Shown: in pieces, positions 1 through 7,515 of the stretch
How the letters are laid out: each line of letters begins with the position of its first letter
Position numbering within the stretch: position 1 is the first letter of the stretch
Assembly: GCF_026242195.1 (NCBI RefSeq)
Contig: NZ_RKLV01000005.1
Span: 62,001-126,000, forward strand
Direction: 5' to 3'
From: Halorutilus salinus
Lineage (GTDB): Archaea > Halobacteriota > Halobacteria > Halobacteriales > Halorutilaceae
Length of the DNA stretch: 64,000 bases
Made by a program: the position numbers and the translations under genes
The notes under the pieces: model-generated
Database searches by the model: none
The model's input: only the letters and a program-made list of their open reading frames with translations
Told to the model about the DNA's origin: nothing

Positions 1-417
1 GCCCACAAGCTCGTCGCTCAGAGGTACGGCTACCCCGCTGAGTTCCGCGCCGACTATGAGATGCTCGCCGTCACGATCGCGTCGGGCGCTCTCGGCTTCC
101 TGTTCGCCGCGCCGGGTGCGGTACACGTCCGCGGGCGTGTCGACGACCGCACCAACGGCGTCGTGGCTCTCGCTGGACCCGCGACCAACCTCGCGCTCTT
201 CGCGCTCTTCGTACCCGTCTCCCTCGTCGCGGGCGACGGCTTCATCGGCTACGCGGCGTCGCTCGGCGTTTTCGTAAACGCGCTCCTCGCCGCGTTCAAC
301 CTCGCCCCGTACGGACCCCTTGACGGACGTAAGGTTCTCGCGTGGAACCGCCGTGTCTACGCCGTCGTTCTCGTCGTCGCCGTCGCCGTCGCGGCGTACT
401 CGTTCCTCTCTCTCTGA
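1..417 (+). CDS. Membrane zinc metalloprotease, M50-like (5' end missing)
   Basis: The reading frame is open from the first base, so the gene starts upstream of the window; 138 residues are visible. The first residues (AHK-LVAQ-YG) look like the tail of the HExAHK zinc motif of haloarchaeal site-2-type proteases. A second motif, N-L-A-P-x-G-P-L-D-G-R-K near residues 100-111, would supply the third metal ligand (Asp). Several hydrophobic stretches fit an integral membrane protein. The likely role is cleavage of membrane-embedded substrates, but no substrate can be named. The ATG at 61 is internal and is not the start. Confidence 0.75.
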   Translation, partial: AHKLVAQRYGYPAEFRADYEMLAVTIASGALGFLFAAPGAVHVRGRVDDRTNGVVALAGPATNLALFALFVPVSLVAGDGFIGYAASLGVFVNALLAAFNLAPYGPLDGRKVLAWNRRVYAVVLVVAVAVAAYSFLSL

Positions 418-462
418 ACCGCCGACCGCAACCGACTTGTCTCTCGCACCCACACCCCGACC

Positions 463-1416
463 ATGGACTACGCAGACGCAGGCGTCGATATAGACGAGAG
501 CGACGACGCCGTCGCGGCGCTCGCCGCGAGTATCGCAGGCGGAGGCGGTGAGTACGCGGGTACGTTCGAGTACGGTGACGACACGCTCGCGCTCACGACA
601 GACGGCGTCGGCACCAAGATACTCGTCGCAGAGGCGGTCGGTGACTACTCGACGGTAGGCATCGACTGTGTGGCGATGAACACGAACGACCTCGTGGCTA
701 TGAACATCGAACCTCTCGCCTTCGTCGACTACCTCGTCGTTGAGGAACCTGACGACGATATCTCCGCCGAGATAGGCGAGGGACTCGCCGAGGGCGCAGA
801 GCGCGCGGGCGTTTCGGTCGTCGGTGGTGAGACAGCCGTCATGCCTGAGGTCGTCGACGGCGTCGACCTCGCGGGTTCGTGTGTCGGCGCGGCGGACGAC
901 GGTATAACCGACGGCTCACGCACCGAACCGGGCGACGCAGTCGTCGGTATACCGTCGAACGGCGTCCACTCGAACGGTCTGACGCTCGCACGTAAGGCGC
1001 TCACGGGCGGCGACAAGGATGCGTACGCAGAAACCGTCCCGTACGCCGACGCGACGGTGGGCGACGAACTCCTCGAACCGACGCGTATCTACACATCGCC
1101 GCTCGAAGCGGCGCGCGAACACGACGTACGCGGTATGGCGCATATCACGGGCGGCGGCTTCACCAACCTCGAACGTCTCGCAGACGCGCGTTTCGTCGTC
1201 GACGACCCCCTGCCCGCACAGCCCGTGTTCGACCTGATCGCCGAACGCGGCGACGTAGACGAGGACGAGATGTACAGAACCTTCAACATGGGCACGGGGT
1301 TCGTCCTCGTAGTCCCCGATGACGAGGCGGAGGACGTCGCCGAGACGGTCGACGGACGTGTAATCGGACGTGTTGAGGAAGGCGAGGGCGTCGTCGTCGA
1401 CGGTGTCGAACTCTGA
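463..1416 (+). CDS. purM: Phosphoribosylformylglycinamidine cyclo-ligase
   Basis: This enzyme makes aminoimidazole ribonucleotide from formylglycinamidine ribonucleotide with ATP, the fifth step of purine synthesis in the cytosol. The 317-residue protein carries DGVGTK (residues 47-52), a conserved NDL region near 75-77 and GGETAVMPE (121-129), all characteristic of PurM/AIR synthetase. The length is close to that of the usual family. The ATG at 463 directly precedes the conserved DYADAGVDI opening. The gene is 45 bases after the metalloprotease and appears to be a single-gene unit. Confidence 0.93.
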   Translation: MDYADAGVDIDESDDAVAALAASIAGGGGEYAGTFEYGDDTLALTTDGVGTKILVAEAVGDYSTVGIDCVAMNTNDLVAMNIEPLAFVDYLVVEEPDDDISAEIGEGLAEGAERAGVSVVGGETAVMPEVVDGVDLAGSCVGAADDGITDGSRTEPGDAVVGIPSNGVHSNGLTLARKALTGGDKDAYAETVPYADATVGDELLEPTRIYTSPLEAAREHDVRGMAHITGGGFTNLERLADARFVVDDPLPAQPVFDLIAERGDVDEDEMYRTFNMGTGFVLVVPDDEAEDVAETVDGRVIGRVEEGEGVVVDGVEL

Positions 1417-1503
1417 CCCCGATCGCCGGTGGATATATCTCCGTCCGGACAAAACACGGTCTATGTCACGAGAACTACCGCGGAGAACGACGGAGGCGGT
1501 TCT

Positions 1504-2865
1504 ATGATGATAGACCCCTTCGACGGCGACGGCTACCTCCCGTCGAACGACAACGCATGGCTACGTATGGACGACCGTACAAACAGGATGATCGTCACGG
1601 GCGTCCTAATCTTCGACGACCGGGTTCCGTACGACGACCTCGTCGACCGTTTCGACGACAGGCTCACGAGGTTCGACAGGTTCAGACAGCGTCTCGTAGA
1701 GCCTTGGCACGGGATGCGCCCACGGTGGGAGGAGGATCCGCTCTTCGAGGTCGAGAACCATGTCACGCACGTCGCGCTCCCCGAACCTCAGGGGGACGAG
1801 GAGTTTCAGGGGTTCGTCGGCGACGTTATGGACGACGATCTTGACCACGGTAGACCGCTCTGGCAGACGTGGCTCGTCGAGGGCGCTGGCGACGGCGACG
1901 GTAACGCGCTCGTCGTCCGTATCCACCACGCGCTCGCCGACGGCTTCGCACTCCTATACGTCCTGTTCGGTCTCGCCGACAACCCCGACGAGATAGAGCT
2001 ACCCATCGGTGAGCTACCTCCGCTTCCCGGAGAGGAGGGAGCCAACGGAACCGACGACACCGACAGCCGTCTACCCGATGCCTCCTCTCCGCTCGAAAGA
2101 CTGTCCCGCGGAGCCAAAGCCGCGGGTTCGGTTCTCTCCTCCTTCCCTCTCTCGCGCGAACCCGAAACACCGTTGCGCGGACGCCTCACCGCCTCCAAAC
2201 GCGTCTCGTGGACACGAACCTTCGGTCTTGACGACGTAAAGTCAGCGGCGCACTCACACGACGGCACACTCAACGACCTCCTTATGGCTGTGACGGCGGG
2301 TGCCTTCCGGAGGTATACGGAGGAACGGGACACCGAGGTACCCCAAGACCTCGAACTCACGACGGCGATGCCCGTCAACCTCAAGCCTCTCGCAGACCGC
2401 GACGAACAGCTTGGTAACTACTTCGGTCTCGGCTTCATCGACCTTCCCGTCGGCGTCCGCGACATACGGCGACGCGTCCGTGCGGTACAGGATCGGACGG
2501 GGGTTCTCAAGCAGGGAACCGAAGCGCGTATGACCTACTCCGCCCTCGACGCCGTCGGCGCGATGCCTGATTCCGTACAGGACGTTGCGTCGACGGCGTT
2601 TAGGGGGCGCGTAACCGCCGCCATCACCAACGTTCCGGGACCTCTCGAACCTCTTGAAATCGCCGGTACGGAGGTGGACGACATAATCTTCTGGGCACCG
2701 ACGACGGAGGATATCGGTATAGGTCTGAGCATATTCAGCTACGGCGGGCGTGTACGTATAGGCGTCGCCGTCAATGAGAACGTCGTCCCCGAACCCGACG
2801 CGCTCGCAGACGCCTTCGAGGAGGAGATGGAGGAGGTGCTCGCGTCTACCGCGGCTAACCCGTGA
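1504..2865 (+). CDS. WS/DGAT-type wax ester synthase / acyltransferase
   Basis: The 453-residue protein belongs to the bifunctional wax ester synthase/diacylglycerol acyltransferase family. It has the active-site motif HHALADG (residues 141-147) and a C-terminal DUF1298-like half with N-V-P-G-P followed by a G-L-x-I-F-S-Y-x-G region. Family members move acyl groups from acyl-CoA to long alcohols or diacylglycerol. The frame is open back to a GTG at 1429, but a GGAGG at 1492-1496 lies 7 bases before the ATG at 1504, which I take as the start. The 3' end overlaps the convergent rio1 by 11 bases. Haloarchaeal membrane lipids are isoprenoid ethers, so the acceptor is open; polyprenol or a hydroxylated lipid is possible. 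Confidence 0.82.
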   Translation: MMIDPFDGDGYLPSNDNAWLRMDDRTNRMIVTGVLIFDDRVPYDDLVDRFDDRLTRFDRFRQRLVEPWHGMRPRWEEDPLFEVENHVTHVALPEPQGDEEFQGFVGDVMDDDLDHGRPLWQTWLVEGAGDGDGNALVVRIHHALADGFALLYVLFGLADNPDEIELPIGELPPLPGEEGANGTDDTDSRLPDASSPLERLSRGAKAAGSVLSSFPLSREPETPLRGRLTASKRVSWTRTFGLDDVKSAAHSHDGTLNDLLMAVTAGAFRRYTEERDTEVPQDLELTTAMPVNLKPLADRDEQLGNYFGLGFIDLPVGVRDIRRRVRAVQDRTGVLKQGTEARMTYSALDAVGAMPDSVQDVASTAFRGRVTAAITNVPGPLEPLEIAGTEVDDIIFWAPTTEDIGIGLSIFSYGGRVRIGVAVNENVVPEPDALADAFEEEMEEVLASTAANP

Positions 2866-3685
2866 CGCGTTTCAGAACCTCATCGCGCGACGTACCGACG
2901 CCGAGCGACGAGAAGAAACGCGCCACGTTTTTGCAGTCGTTCTCCAGAAGGTCGTCGGCGCGCGGATGTTTGACATCGACCGACTGTCCCATGTCGATGA
3001 CGACCACCTCGCCGTCGTGTACCAGAAGGTTGTACTCGCTCAGGTCGCCGTGCACAATCCCCGCGTCGTGGAGGCGCGAGGCGTACCCGACGACGACCTC
3101 GTAGCACGTTTCGGGGTTCTCGATTTCGACCTCACGTATCTGTGGCGCGCGGACGCCGTCTTCGCCGACGAACTCCGAGACGAGGATGTTGCGCTCGTGT
3201 GCGACGGGTTCGGGTACGTTCACACCCGCCTCGGACGCGCGGTGTAGGTTGGAGTACTCGCGCCGGACCCATTCGACGACGAGTTCCTTCTTGCTCCGCG
3301 CCCCCTCGAAACGCGGGTCGCCTTCGAGATACTTACGCATATCGTCGAACGACGACGCCGCGACGCGGTAGATCTTTAAAGCCACCTCACCGTCCGCACC
3401 GTCCGCCTCAACGACGTTCGCCTCCTTACCCGACGAGACGACACCGCCGACGGCGCGTACGTGACCGTCGCTAACGAGCTTGTACAGGGCGCGTAACGTC
3501 GGTTCGTCGAAGACTTCCGCCTCAACGTCGTACGCATCCGAGTCCTTGATACGCTCCTCGAACTCCCTTAGCTCGGCGTCGTCGACGGCGCGCTCACGTT
3601 CAACCGTCTCGTCCTCGTCTATCTCACCCGCAAGCTCCTCGTCGTGTGTGCGCTCGGCGTCGGTCGGTTCGTGTTCGTCTTCCAC
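2855..3685 (-). CDS. rio1: RIO1-type atypical serine kinase
   Basis: RIO1 is an atypical protein kinase/ATPase needed for small ribosomal subunit maturation. The 276-residue protein has a very acidic N-terminal tail (1-60), an ATP-binding GGVVSSGKEAN (80-90), the lysine in ALKIY (104), the catalytic HGDLSEYN (212-219, Asp 214) and metal-binding IDMGQ (230-234). All catalytic residues are present. The family's usual neighbours in haloarchaea (eIF1A and a KH protein) are not here. It is convergent with the WS/DGAT gene. Confidence 0.92.
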   Translation of the reverse strand: MEDEHEPTDAERTHDEELAGEIDEDETVERERAVDDAELREFEERIKDSDAYDVEAEVFDEPTLRALYKLVSDGHVRAVGGVVSSGKEANVVEADGADGEVALKIYRVAASSFDDMRKYLEGDPRFEGARSKKELVVEWVRREYSNLHRASEAGVNVPEPVAHERNILVSEFVGEDGVRAPQIREVEIENPETCYEVVVGYASRLHDAGIVHGDLSEYNLLVHDGEVVVIDMGQSVDVKHPRADDLLENDCKNVARFFSSLGVGTSRDEVLKRVTG

Positions 3686-3766
3686 GTTCCGTCTCCGGGA
3701 TGAGCGCGGAAAAGCGTGGGGTTCGCCGGGCAGAAAGCATTTGTCGCGTGCTTCGTTATCGCCGAC

Positions 3767-4576
3767 ATGCCGACGCGCCGTTCGTTTCTCGCCGGCTCCG
3801 CTGGTGTTCTCACGGGCTGTCTCGGCGACGACGGCGACAACGAGACGAACGAGAGCGACGACGAAGGCGAAGCCGACTTCGCCGTAACCACCTCCAAGAA
3901 CACGGTCGAACCCCCGCGTGACACCGTTGAGGTCACTCTGACGAACGAAGGCGACGGTTACGGCGGCTACAACCCCTACTGGAGTATCTACAGACGTATC
4001 GGCGACGGGTGGCGTTTTGTAGCACCCGTCAAACGAACCCTCAGAGCACCCTTCCTATCCGCCGGTTCTGAGGAGACACGGACGTTCACGGTCGACAACA
4101 CCGACCACGAAGCCCGCGGACAGAACGAAGAAGGCGGCTGGACGTTCTGGGGACTCAACCCCGGACGTTACGCCGTCGAACCCGCCAACGGGATGTACGC
4201 CGAGTTCGATGTCGAGGGCGAACCGCCTGATTTCTCAGATACCACCGTCTCGTACGGCATCAGGAACGAGGACGCCCAAACCGTAATCTACGCCGAGGAG
4301 GAGCTACGCGATCCGGAACCGTCGATCCGCGTTACGCGAACAGACGCCGACGGCGTGAACCTCGTAGAGGAACAGCTAAACCAGCTTGGTGCCGTCCGCG
4401 ACGCCGTGCTACACGCCAACGGCGAGGCGGTCGTCTACACCGACGACGCGGCGACGGTATACGCCTACCTGCAACGGTACGCGTCCGAGCGCTCGTACGA
4501 GACCGAGGACGAAGAACCCGTCGTCTTCAGGTACGAAGGTGAAAGCTACCGTGTCGAGTGGCTTGACACGGATTAA
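3767..4576 (+). CDS. Tat-exported lipoprotein, paralogue of the 8.8-13.8 kb family
   Basis: The 269-residue protein begins with a twin-arginine signal (TRRSFL) and lipobox LTGC, followed by an acidic Asn/Asp/Glu-rich linker, so it should be anchored outside the membrane. An Ig-like beta domain (about residues 35-155) includes TFTVDNTD and WGLNPG-Y. A C-terminal module (about 200-269) has EEQLNQLG-VRDAV and ends in YEGESYRVEW. The same two-part design occurs in the proteins at 11191 and 13058. The ATG at 3767 is chosen because it begins directly at the signal peptide; the upstream extension has no meaningful sequence. Function unknown. Confidence 0.85.
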   Translation: MPTRRSFLAGSAGVLTGCLGDDGDNETNESDDEGEADFAVTTSKNTVEPPRDTVEVTLTNEGDGYGGYNPYWSIYRRIGDGWRFVAPVKRTLRAPFLSAGSEETRTFTVDNTDHEARGQNEEGGWTFWGLNPGRYAVEPANGMYAEFDVEGEPPDFSDTTVSYGIRNEDAQTVIYAEEELRDPEPSIRVTRTDADGVNLVEEQLNQLGAVRDAVLHANGEAVVYTDDAATVYAYLQRYASERSYETEDEEPVVFRYEGESYRVEWLDTD

Positions 4577-4642
4577 CCTACTTTCGGCGTCGCGGGTGAC
4601 GGTTCGACCGTCTCTTCTCCGAAATCAAGCACACCCGCAGGG

Positions 4643-4648
4643 CTTATA
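4643..4648 (+). promoter_or_regulatory. TATA element for the small ORF at 4675
   Basis: CTTATA is centred about 27 bases before the ATG at 4675, the spacing expected of a leaderless haloarchaeal transcript. Confidence 0.4.
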
Positions 4649-4674
4649 CACTATCATCGCGTACCTTTGATAAG

Positions 4675-4819
4675 ATGAGCACCAGAAAAAAAAGAGCAAG
4701 ACGAAACCTTCGTCGAAAAGATGCGGAGGGATCGTGAGGAGAACGCCGAGCTGTATCGGGCGCTCGCTACGGAGCCGGGAGACATGGAAGATGTCCCGGA
4801 CTACGATCTCGGAAAGTAG
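4675..4819 (+). pseudogene. Small charged protein, frameshifted in an A8 run; possible antitoxin
   Basis: From the ATG at 4675 the frame stops after 20 codons. An A8 run at 4686-4693 follows the fourth codon's start. Removing one A gives a continuous 47-residue acidic/basic protein ending at TAG 4817-4819, with ETFVEKMRRDREENAELYRAL in its middle. The coherent second part and the promoter-like TATA argue that this was one gene. It may be a true frameshift, a phase-variable tract or a sequencing error. It converges with the Fic-type gene 18 bases away, so it could be the matching antitoxin, although convergent order is unusual for such pairs. Confidence 0.5.
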
Positions 4820-4837
4820 TTACAGAACGAGTTTGAA

Positions 4838-5254
4838 CTAGTCTCGCCAGACTGCGTACAGGCTGTCTTTCTCGTAGTAGTTTCCCATGTCTACGCTGAC
4901 GTTTCTCGGTTCTTCTTTCGATCTCCTCAAACCGTCCATGGTTATGTCCTGAACCTCTCCGAACGGTTCGAACGGTTCAATCCTGTTATCGTCCATCATA
5001 GCCCTCAGCGTCTTCATGCCGGTTCGGTGATTCACGTCCGGGAAGAAATGTACGCCGACTATCGCATGCATCCACAGCGCGGACTGTTCAACGAGAGGTT
5101 CGTCGGTCGGGAAACCGTCGATTATACGCTGGAGGTCGTGTCTGTCGCCCCTGTCGAGCTTCATCTTGCTACGGGTTTCGAGGTGGGTGTATGAGTGCAC
5201 GTCCTCGTACTCAGTATCGCTGTCTTCATTCCTTGACCTCTTGAACTCGTCCAT
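4838..5254 (-). CDS. Fic/Doc-family protein (putative toxin)
   Basis: The 138-residue protein contains HFFPDVNHRTG (residues 69-79), a good match to the Fic motif HxFx(D/E)GNxR that holds the catalytic His and the phosphate-binding loop. Fic enzymes transfer AMP or other phosphate-linked groups to proteins; Doc phosphorylates EF-Tu. The glycine of the motif is replaced by Val, so substrate and activity may differ. The N-terminal 30 residues are polar and lack Fic character. Its neighbour on the other strand is a small frameshifted ORF. A toxin role is inferred from the family only. Confidence 0.7.
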   Translation of the reverse strand: MDEFKRSRNEDSDTEYEDVHSYTHLETRSKMKLDRGDRHDLQRIIDGFPTDEPLVEQSALWMHAIVGVHFFPDVNHRTGMKTLRAMMDDNRIEPFEPFGEVQDITMDGLRRSKEEPRNVSVDMGNYYEKDSLYAVWRD

Positions 5255-5508
5255 GTTCGCGGTAATGACACTACCGACGTTAACCGTAACTTTCGTTATA
5301 CGTGGCTCGCCGCCGTCCGTCTCAGACCCGTCGGGACTGTCGTGGATATACGTTCTTGGCGCTCACCTCTCTTCTTCGTTTCGGCGTGCTCGAACGACAG
5401 CGCGCCGCCAACAGAAGACCGCCGACCGTCATCGCGCGCCGTTCCCTGCGTCTACCCGAAACCGAATCCGTCACCTACTTTGCCGGGGCTGACGCGTATA
5501 CCCTACCC

Positions 5509-6504
5509 ATGACCGACGACACCTCTACACGCGGCTCCTTCCCCGGAATCCGCGACTTCCTCCGTACCTTCGTCATCGGTATCTGCATGGGGAGCGCCGA
5601 CGCAGTGCCGGGCGTTTCGGGCGGTACCATAGCACTAATCGCCGGAATCTACGGACGCCTCATACGTATGGTCACGGCTATTACGCCCGGACGCCTCTTG
5701 GGTCTACTCGGCGCTCTCGTACCGTACAACGGACGCGTCTCTGTACAGGACGCCGTCGGAGTCTGGGACGAACTCGACGGCTGGTTCGGTCTCGCCCTCG
5801 CAACCGGCGTCGTGACCGCCGTCGTGGTCGTTACACGTGTTGTCCACGTCGCAAGCCGGAACAGCCCGACGCTCCTGTTCGGCTTCTTCTTCGGTCTCAT
5901 AGCCGCCTCCGCGGTCATACTCGTGCGTGAACTCACCGTAGCCACGGCGTTTCAGGCGTCGATGGCTGTCACGGGGTTCGCCGTCGCCTTCCTCCTGTCC
6001 GGCTCCTCAACGTTCCTCTCCGCGGGCGGTCTCCTCGTCGTCTTCGCCTCCGGCGCTATCGCTGTCAGCGCTATGATACTCCCCGGCGTCTCAGGCTCAC
6101 TTCTTCTCGTCGTACTCGGTCAGTATACACGGATGTCCACGACCCTAACGCGTTTCGTCGACGCCCTCGCAGGTGTTGTCACGGGGGGAACCGCCGACCG
6201 TCTCACCCAACACGCCGCTGTCGTTGGAACGTTCGTCGTCGGCGGTCTCGTCGGTCTTTTTACCGTCTCGCGCGTCGTCCGTTACGCCCTCGACCGTAAC
6301 CGCCGCGCCACGATGGCGTTCCTCGTCGCACTCGTCGTCGGCGCTCTACGCGCACCCGTCGAACGCGTCGGTACGGAGGTGGGGTTCACGACCGACGTGG
6401 CGCTCGCCTTCGCCTCCGCCGCCGTCGTCGGTGCGGTCGCTTTGCTCCTACTCGACTGGTACGCTATCGATCTCGATCTCGAAACAGTGGATACGGAGAG
6501 GTGA
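5509..6504 (+). CDS. DUF368 membrane protein, polyprenyl-phosphate transporter family
   Basis: The 331-residue protein has about eight to ten hydrophobic segments and the DUF368 signature MGSADAVPGVSGGT (27-40), with a second PGVSGS copy in its second half, so the fold is an internal duplication. Bacterial DUF368 (PopT) proteins are reported to recycle undecaprenyl phosphate across the membrane. In an archaeon the equivalent cargo would be dolichyl phosphate for N-glycosylation; this is inference. The frame extends back to 5302, but the ATG at 5509 starts right before the conserved region and lies 28 bases after a GTATAC-like element. Confidence 0.85.
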   Translation: MTDDTSTRGSFPGIRDFLRTFVIGICMGSADAVPGVSGGTIALIAGIYGRLIRMVTAITPGRLLGLLGALVPYNGRVSVQDAVGVWDELDGWFGLALATGVVTAVVVVTRVVHVASRNSPTLLFGFFFGLIAASAVILVRELTVATAFQASMAVTGFAVAFLLSGSSTFLSAGGLLVVFASGAIAVSAMILPGVSGSLLLVVLGQYTRMSTTLTRFVDALAGVVTGGTADRLTQHAAVVGTFVVGGLVGLFTVSRVVRYALDRNRRATMAFLVALVVGALRAPVERVGTEVGFTTDVALAFASAAVVGAVALLLLDWYAIDLDLETVDTER

Positions 6505-6566
6505 TCGGCTCGTCGGACAGGTCTGACGAACGCAGGAGAGGGCGCGAACGGGTAGGTCGGTGTAGT

Positions 6567-7316
6567 TCACACAGCCTTGCGCCGAACCTTCGTTGCGCCC
6601 CGGCGGTACTTACTGAAGACCTCGTCTCCCTTATCACGTACCGGAACGCGGTCGGATACGACACCGCCCAGTACCCCTCCTTCGCCATCGTAGGATATCA
6701 CACAGACACCCGTGTCGGAGACGAGAAGACCGTACGGCACCGTACGTTCGGTGACGTAGACGGAAACGCCGTTCTCCAACTGATCCTCAAGCATCTTAGG
6801 GTACCGTCTCCGAACGTGCTCAAAGACATCCTTCTCCAAGACGAACTCCGCATCCATACCTTCGACAGCCTTCCGCCGAGCGAAACGGACGTACCTCTCG
6901 GTGACGACGGGCGCGAGTCCCCGAACCGTTTCCGACGCGTTAACCATATCCTCCATACGCGACACGGGCTTCTGGGGTGCGTGCGGTTCGGGTAGGACGG
7001 TATCGGCGTCCGAAACCATGTCGAGGTCGAAGTCGTCACCGAGTCCTTCGAGAACCGGACGCGCCTTGCACACACGTGACATCTCCTCGTGCTTTTGATA
7101 CACTTCCTTTCCGTACGCCGTCAGGTCGTAGCCTCCGCCCCCGTTAGTTATCAGACCCACGTCCTCCAGTTCACGTAGTGACTTGTACACCGTCGAGTCA
7201 GCCATCTCGGTCTCACGCCGCAGGTCGGACGCGTCGTATTCTCGCTCGTGTATACGTTTGAGAACGTCGGCGCGTTTGGACAGGACATCGTGCAGTTCGG
7301 CGGTACCGTGGGACAT
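6567..7316 (-). CDS. HTH transcription regulator with FilR1-type domain
   Basis: The 249-residue protein has an N-terminal winged helix-turn-helix (about 8-75; DASDLRRETEMADSTVYKSL gives the recognition helix). A C-terminal domain of the FilR1/DUF1724 type follows (about 95-240), with ENGVSVYVTE and P-Y-G-L-L-V-S-D. This architecture is common in archaeal regulators, and its ligand is generally unknown. A TATA element (ACTTAAGA on the minus strand, 7339-7346) lies 27 bases upstream of the ATG, indicating a leaderless message. It is divergent from the protease-lipoprotein operon and from a repeat array, so it is the first candidate to control them. Confidence 0.8.
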   Translation of the reverse strand: MSHGTAELHDVLSKRADVLKRIHEREYDASDLRRETEMADSTVYKSLRELEDVGLITNGGGGYDLTAYGKEVYQKHEEMSRVCKARPVLEGLGDDFDLDMVSDADTVLPEPHAPQKPVSRMEDMVNASETVRGLAPVVTERYVRFARRKAVEGMDAEFVLEKDVFEHVRRRYPKMLEDQLENGVSVYVTERTVPYGLLVSDTGVCVISYDGEGGVLGGVVSDRVPVRDKGDEVFSKYRRGATKVRRKAV

Positions 7317-7389
7317 ACGCGCGTATACCGTTCCGTATCTTAAGTCCTTTTTGCCGGGTACCGGACGGCTGACCTGACGTTACATGCTC

Positions 7390-7490
7390 CGTGTAACTTT
7401 CACGGTTCGTGTAATTTCTACGGTTCGTATAAATTTCACAGTCCGTACAAATTCCATGTTTCATGCAAATTTTGCGCCGTGTAATATAAG
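7390..7490. repeat. Array of about six 18-bp repeats (operator-like)
   Basis: The core CGTGTAA or a close variant recurs at 7390, 7408, 7426, 7444, 7462 and 7478. The period is exactly 18 bases for five copies and 16 for the last. Better copies are imperfect palindromes of the form CGTGTAA-N-TTTCACG with 3-base spacers. Copies decay towards the downstream side, and the last one merges into the TATA-like TAATATAA at 7482-7489. Because 18 is a multiple of three, the array reads as a spurious repetitive peptide in one frame. This is best read as multiple binding sites for a regulator. Confidence 0.7.
7482..7489 (+). promoter_or_regulatory. TATA element of the protease-lipoprotein operon
   Basis: TAATATAA is centred about 30 bases before the ATG at 7516, which suggests a leaderless transcript. 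It overlaps the sixth copy of the upstream repeat, so a protein bound there would compete with TBP. Confidence 0.55.
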
Positions 7491-7515
7491 TTGGCAGAGT
7501 GTTGTAGTAGCTGAT

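Noticed and set aside
4686-4693. Programmed ribosomal frameshift at the A8 run
   Set aside because: No downstream pseudoknot or conserved slippery context could be seen and the first frame ends shortly after; a mutation or sequencing error is the simpler reading.
7390-7490. Short CRISPR array
   Set aside because: Units are 18 bases, degenerate and directly adjacent with 3-base gaps; there are no unique spacers and no cas genes.
7384-7515. In-frame N-terminal extension of the protease with repeating T-V-R units
   Set aside because: It is the translation of the 18-bp repeat array; the Tat signal begins at the ATG 7516 and a TATA element lies inside the stretch.
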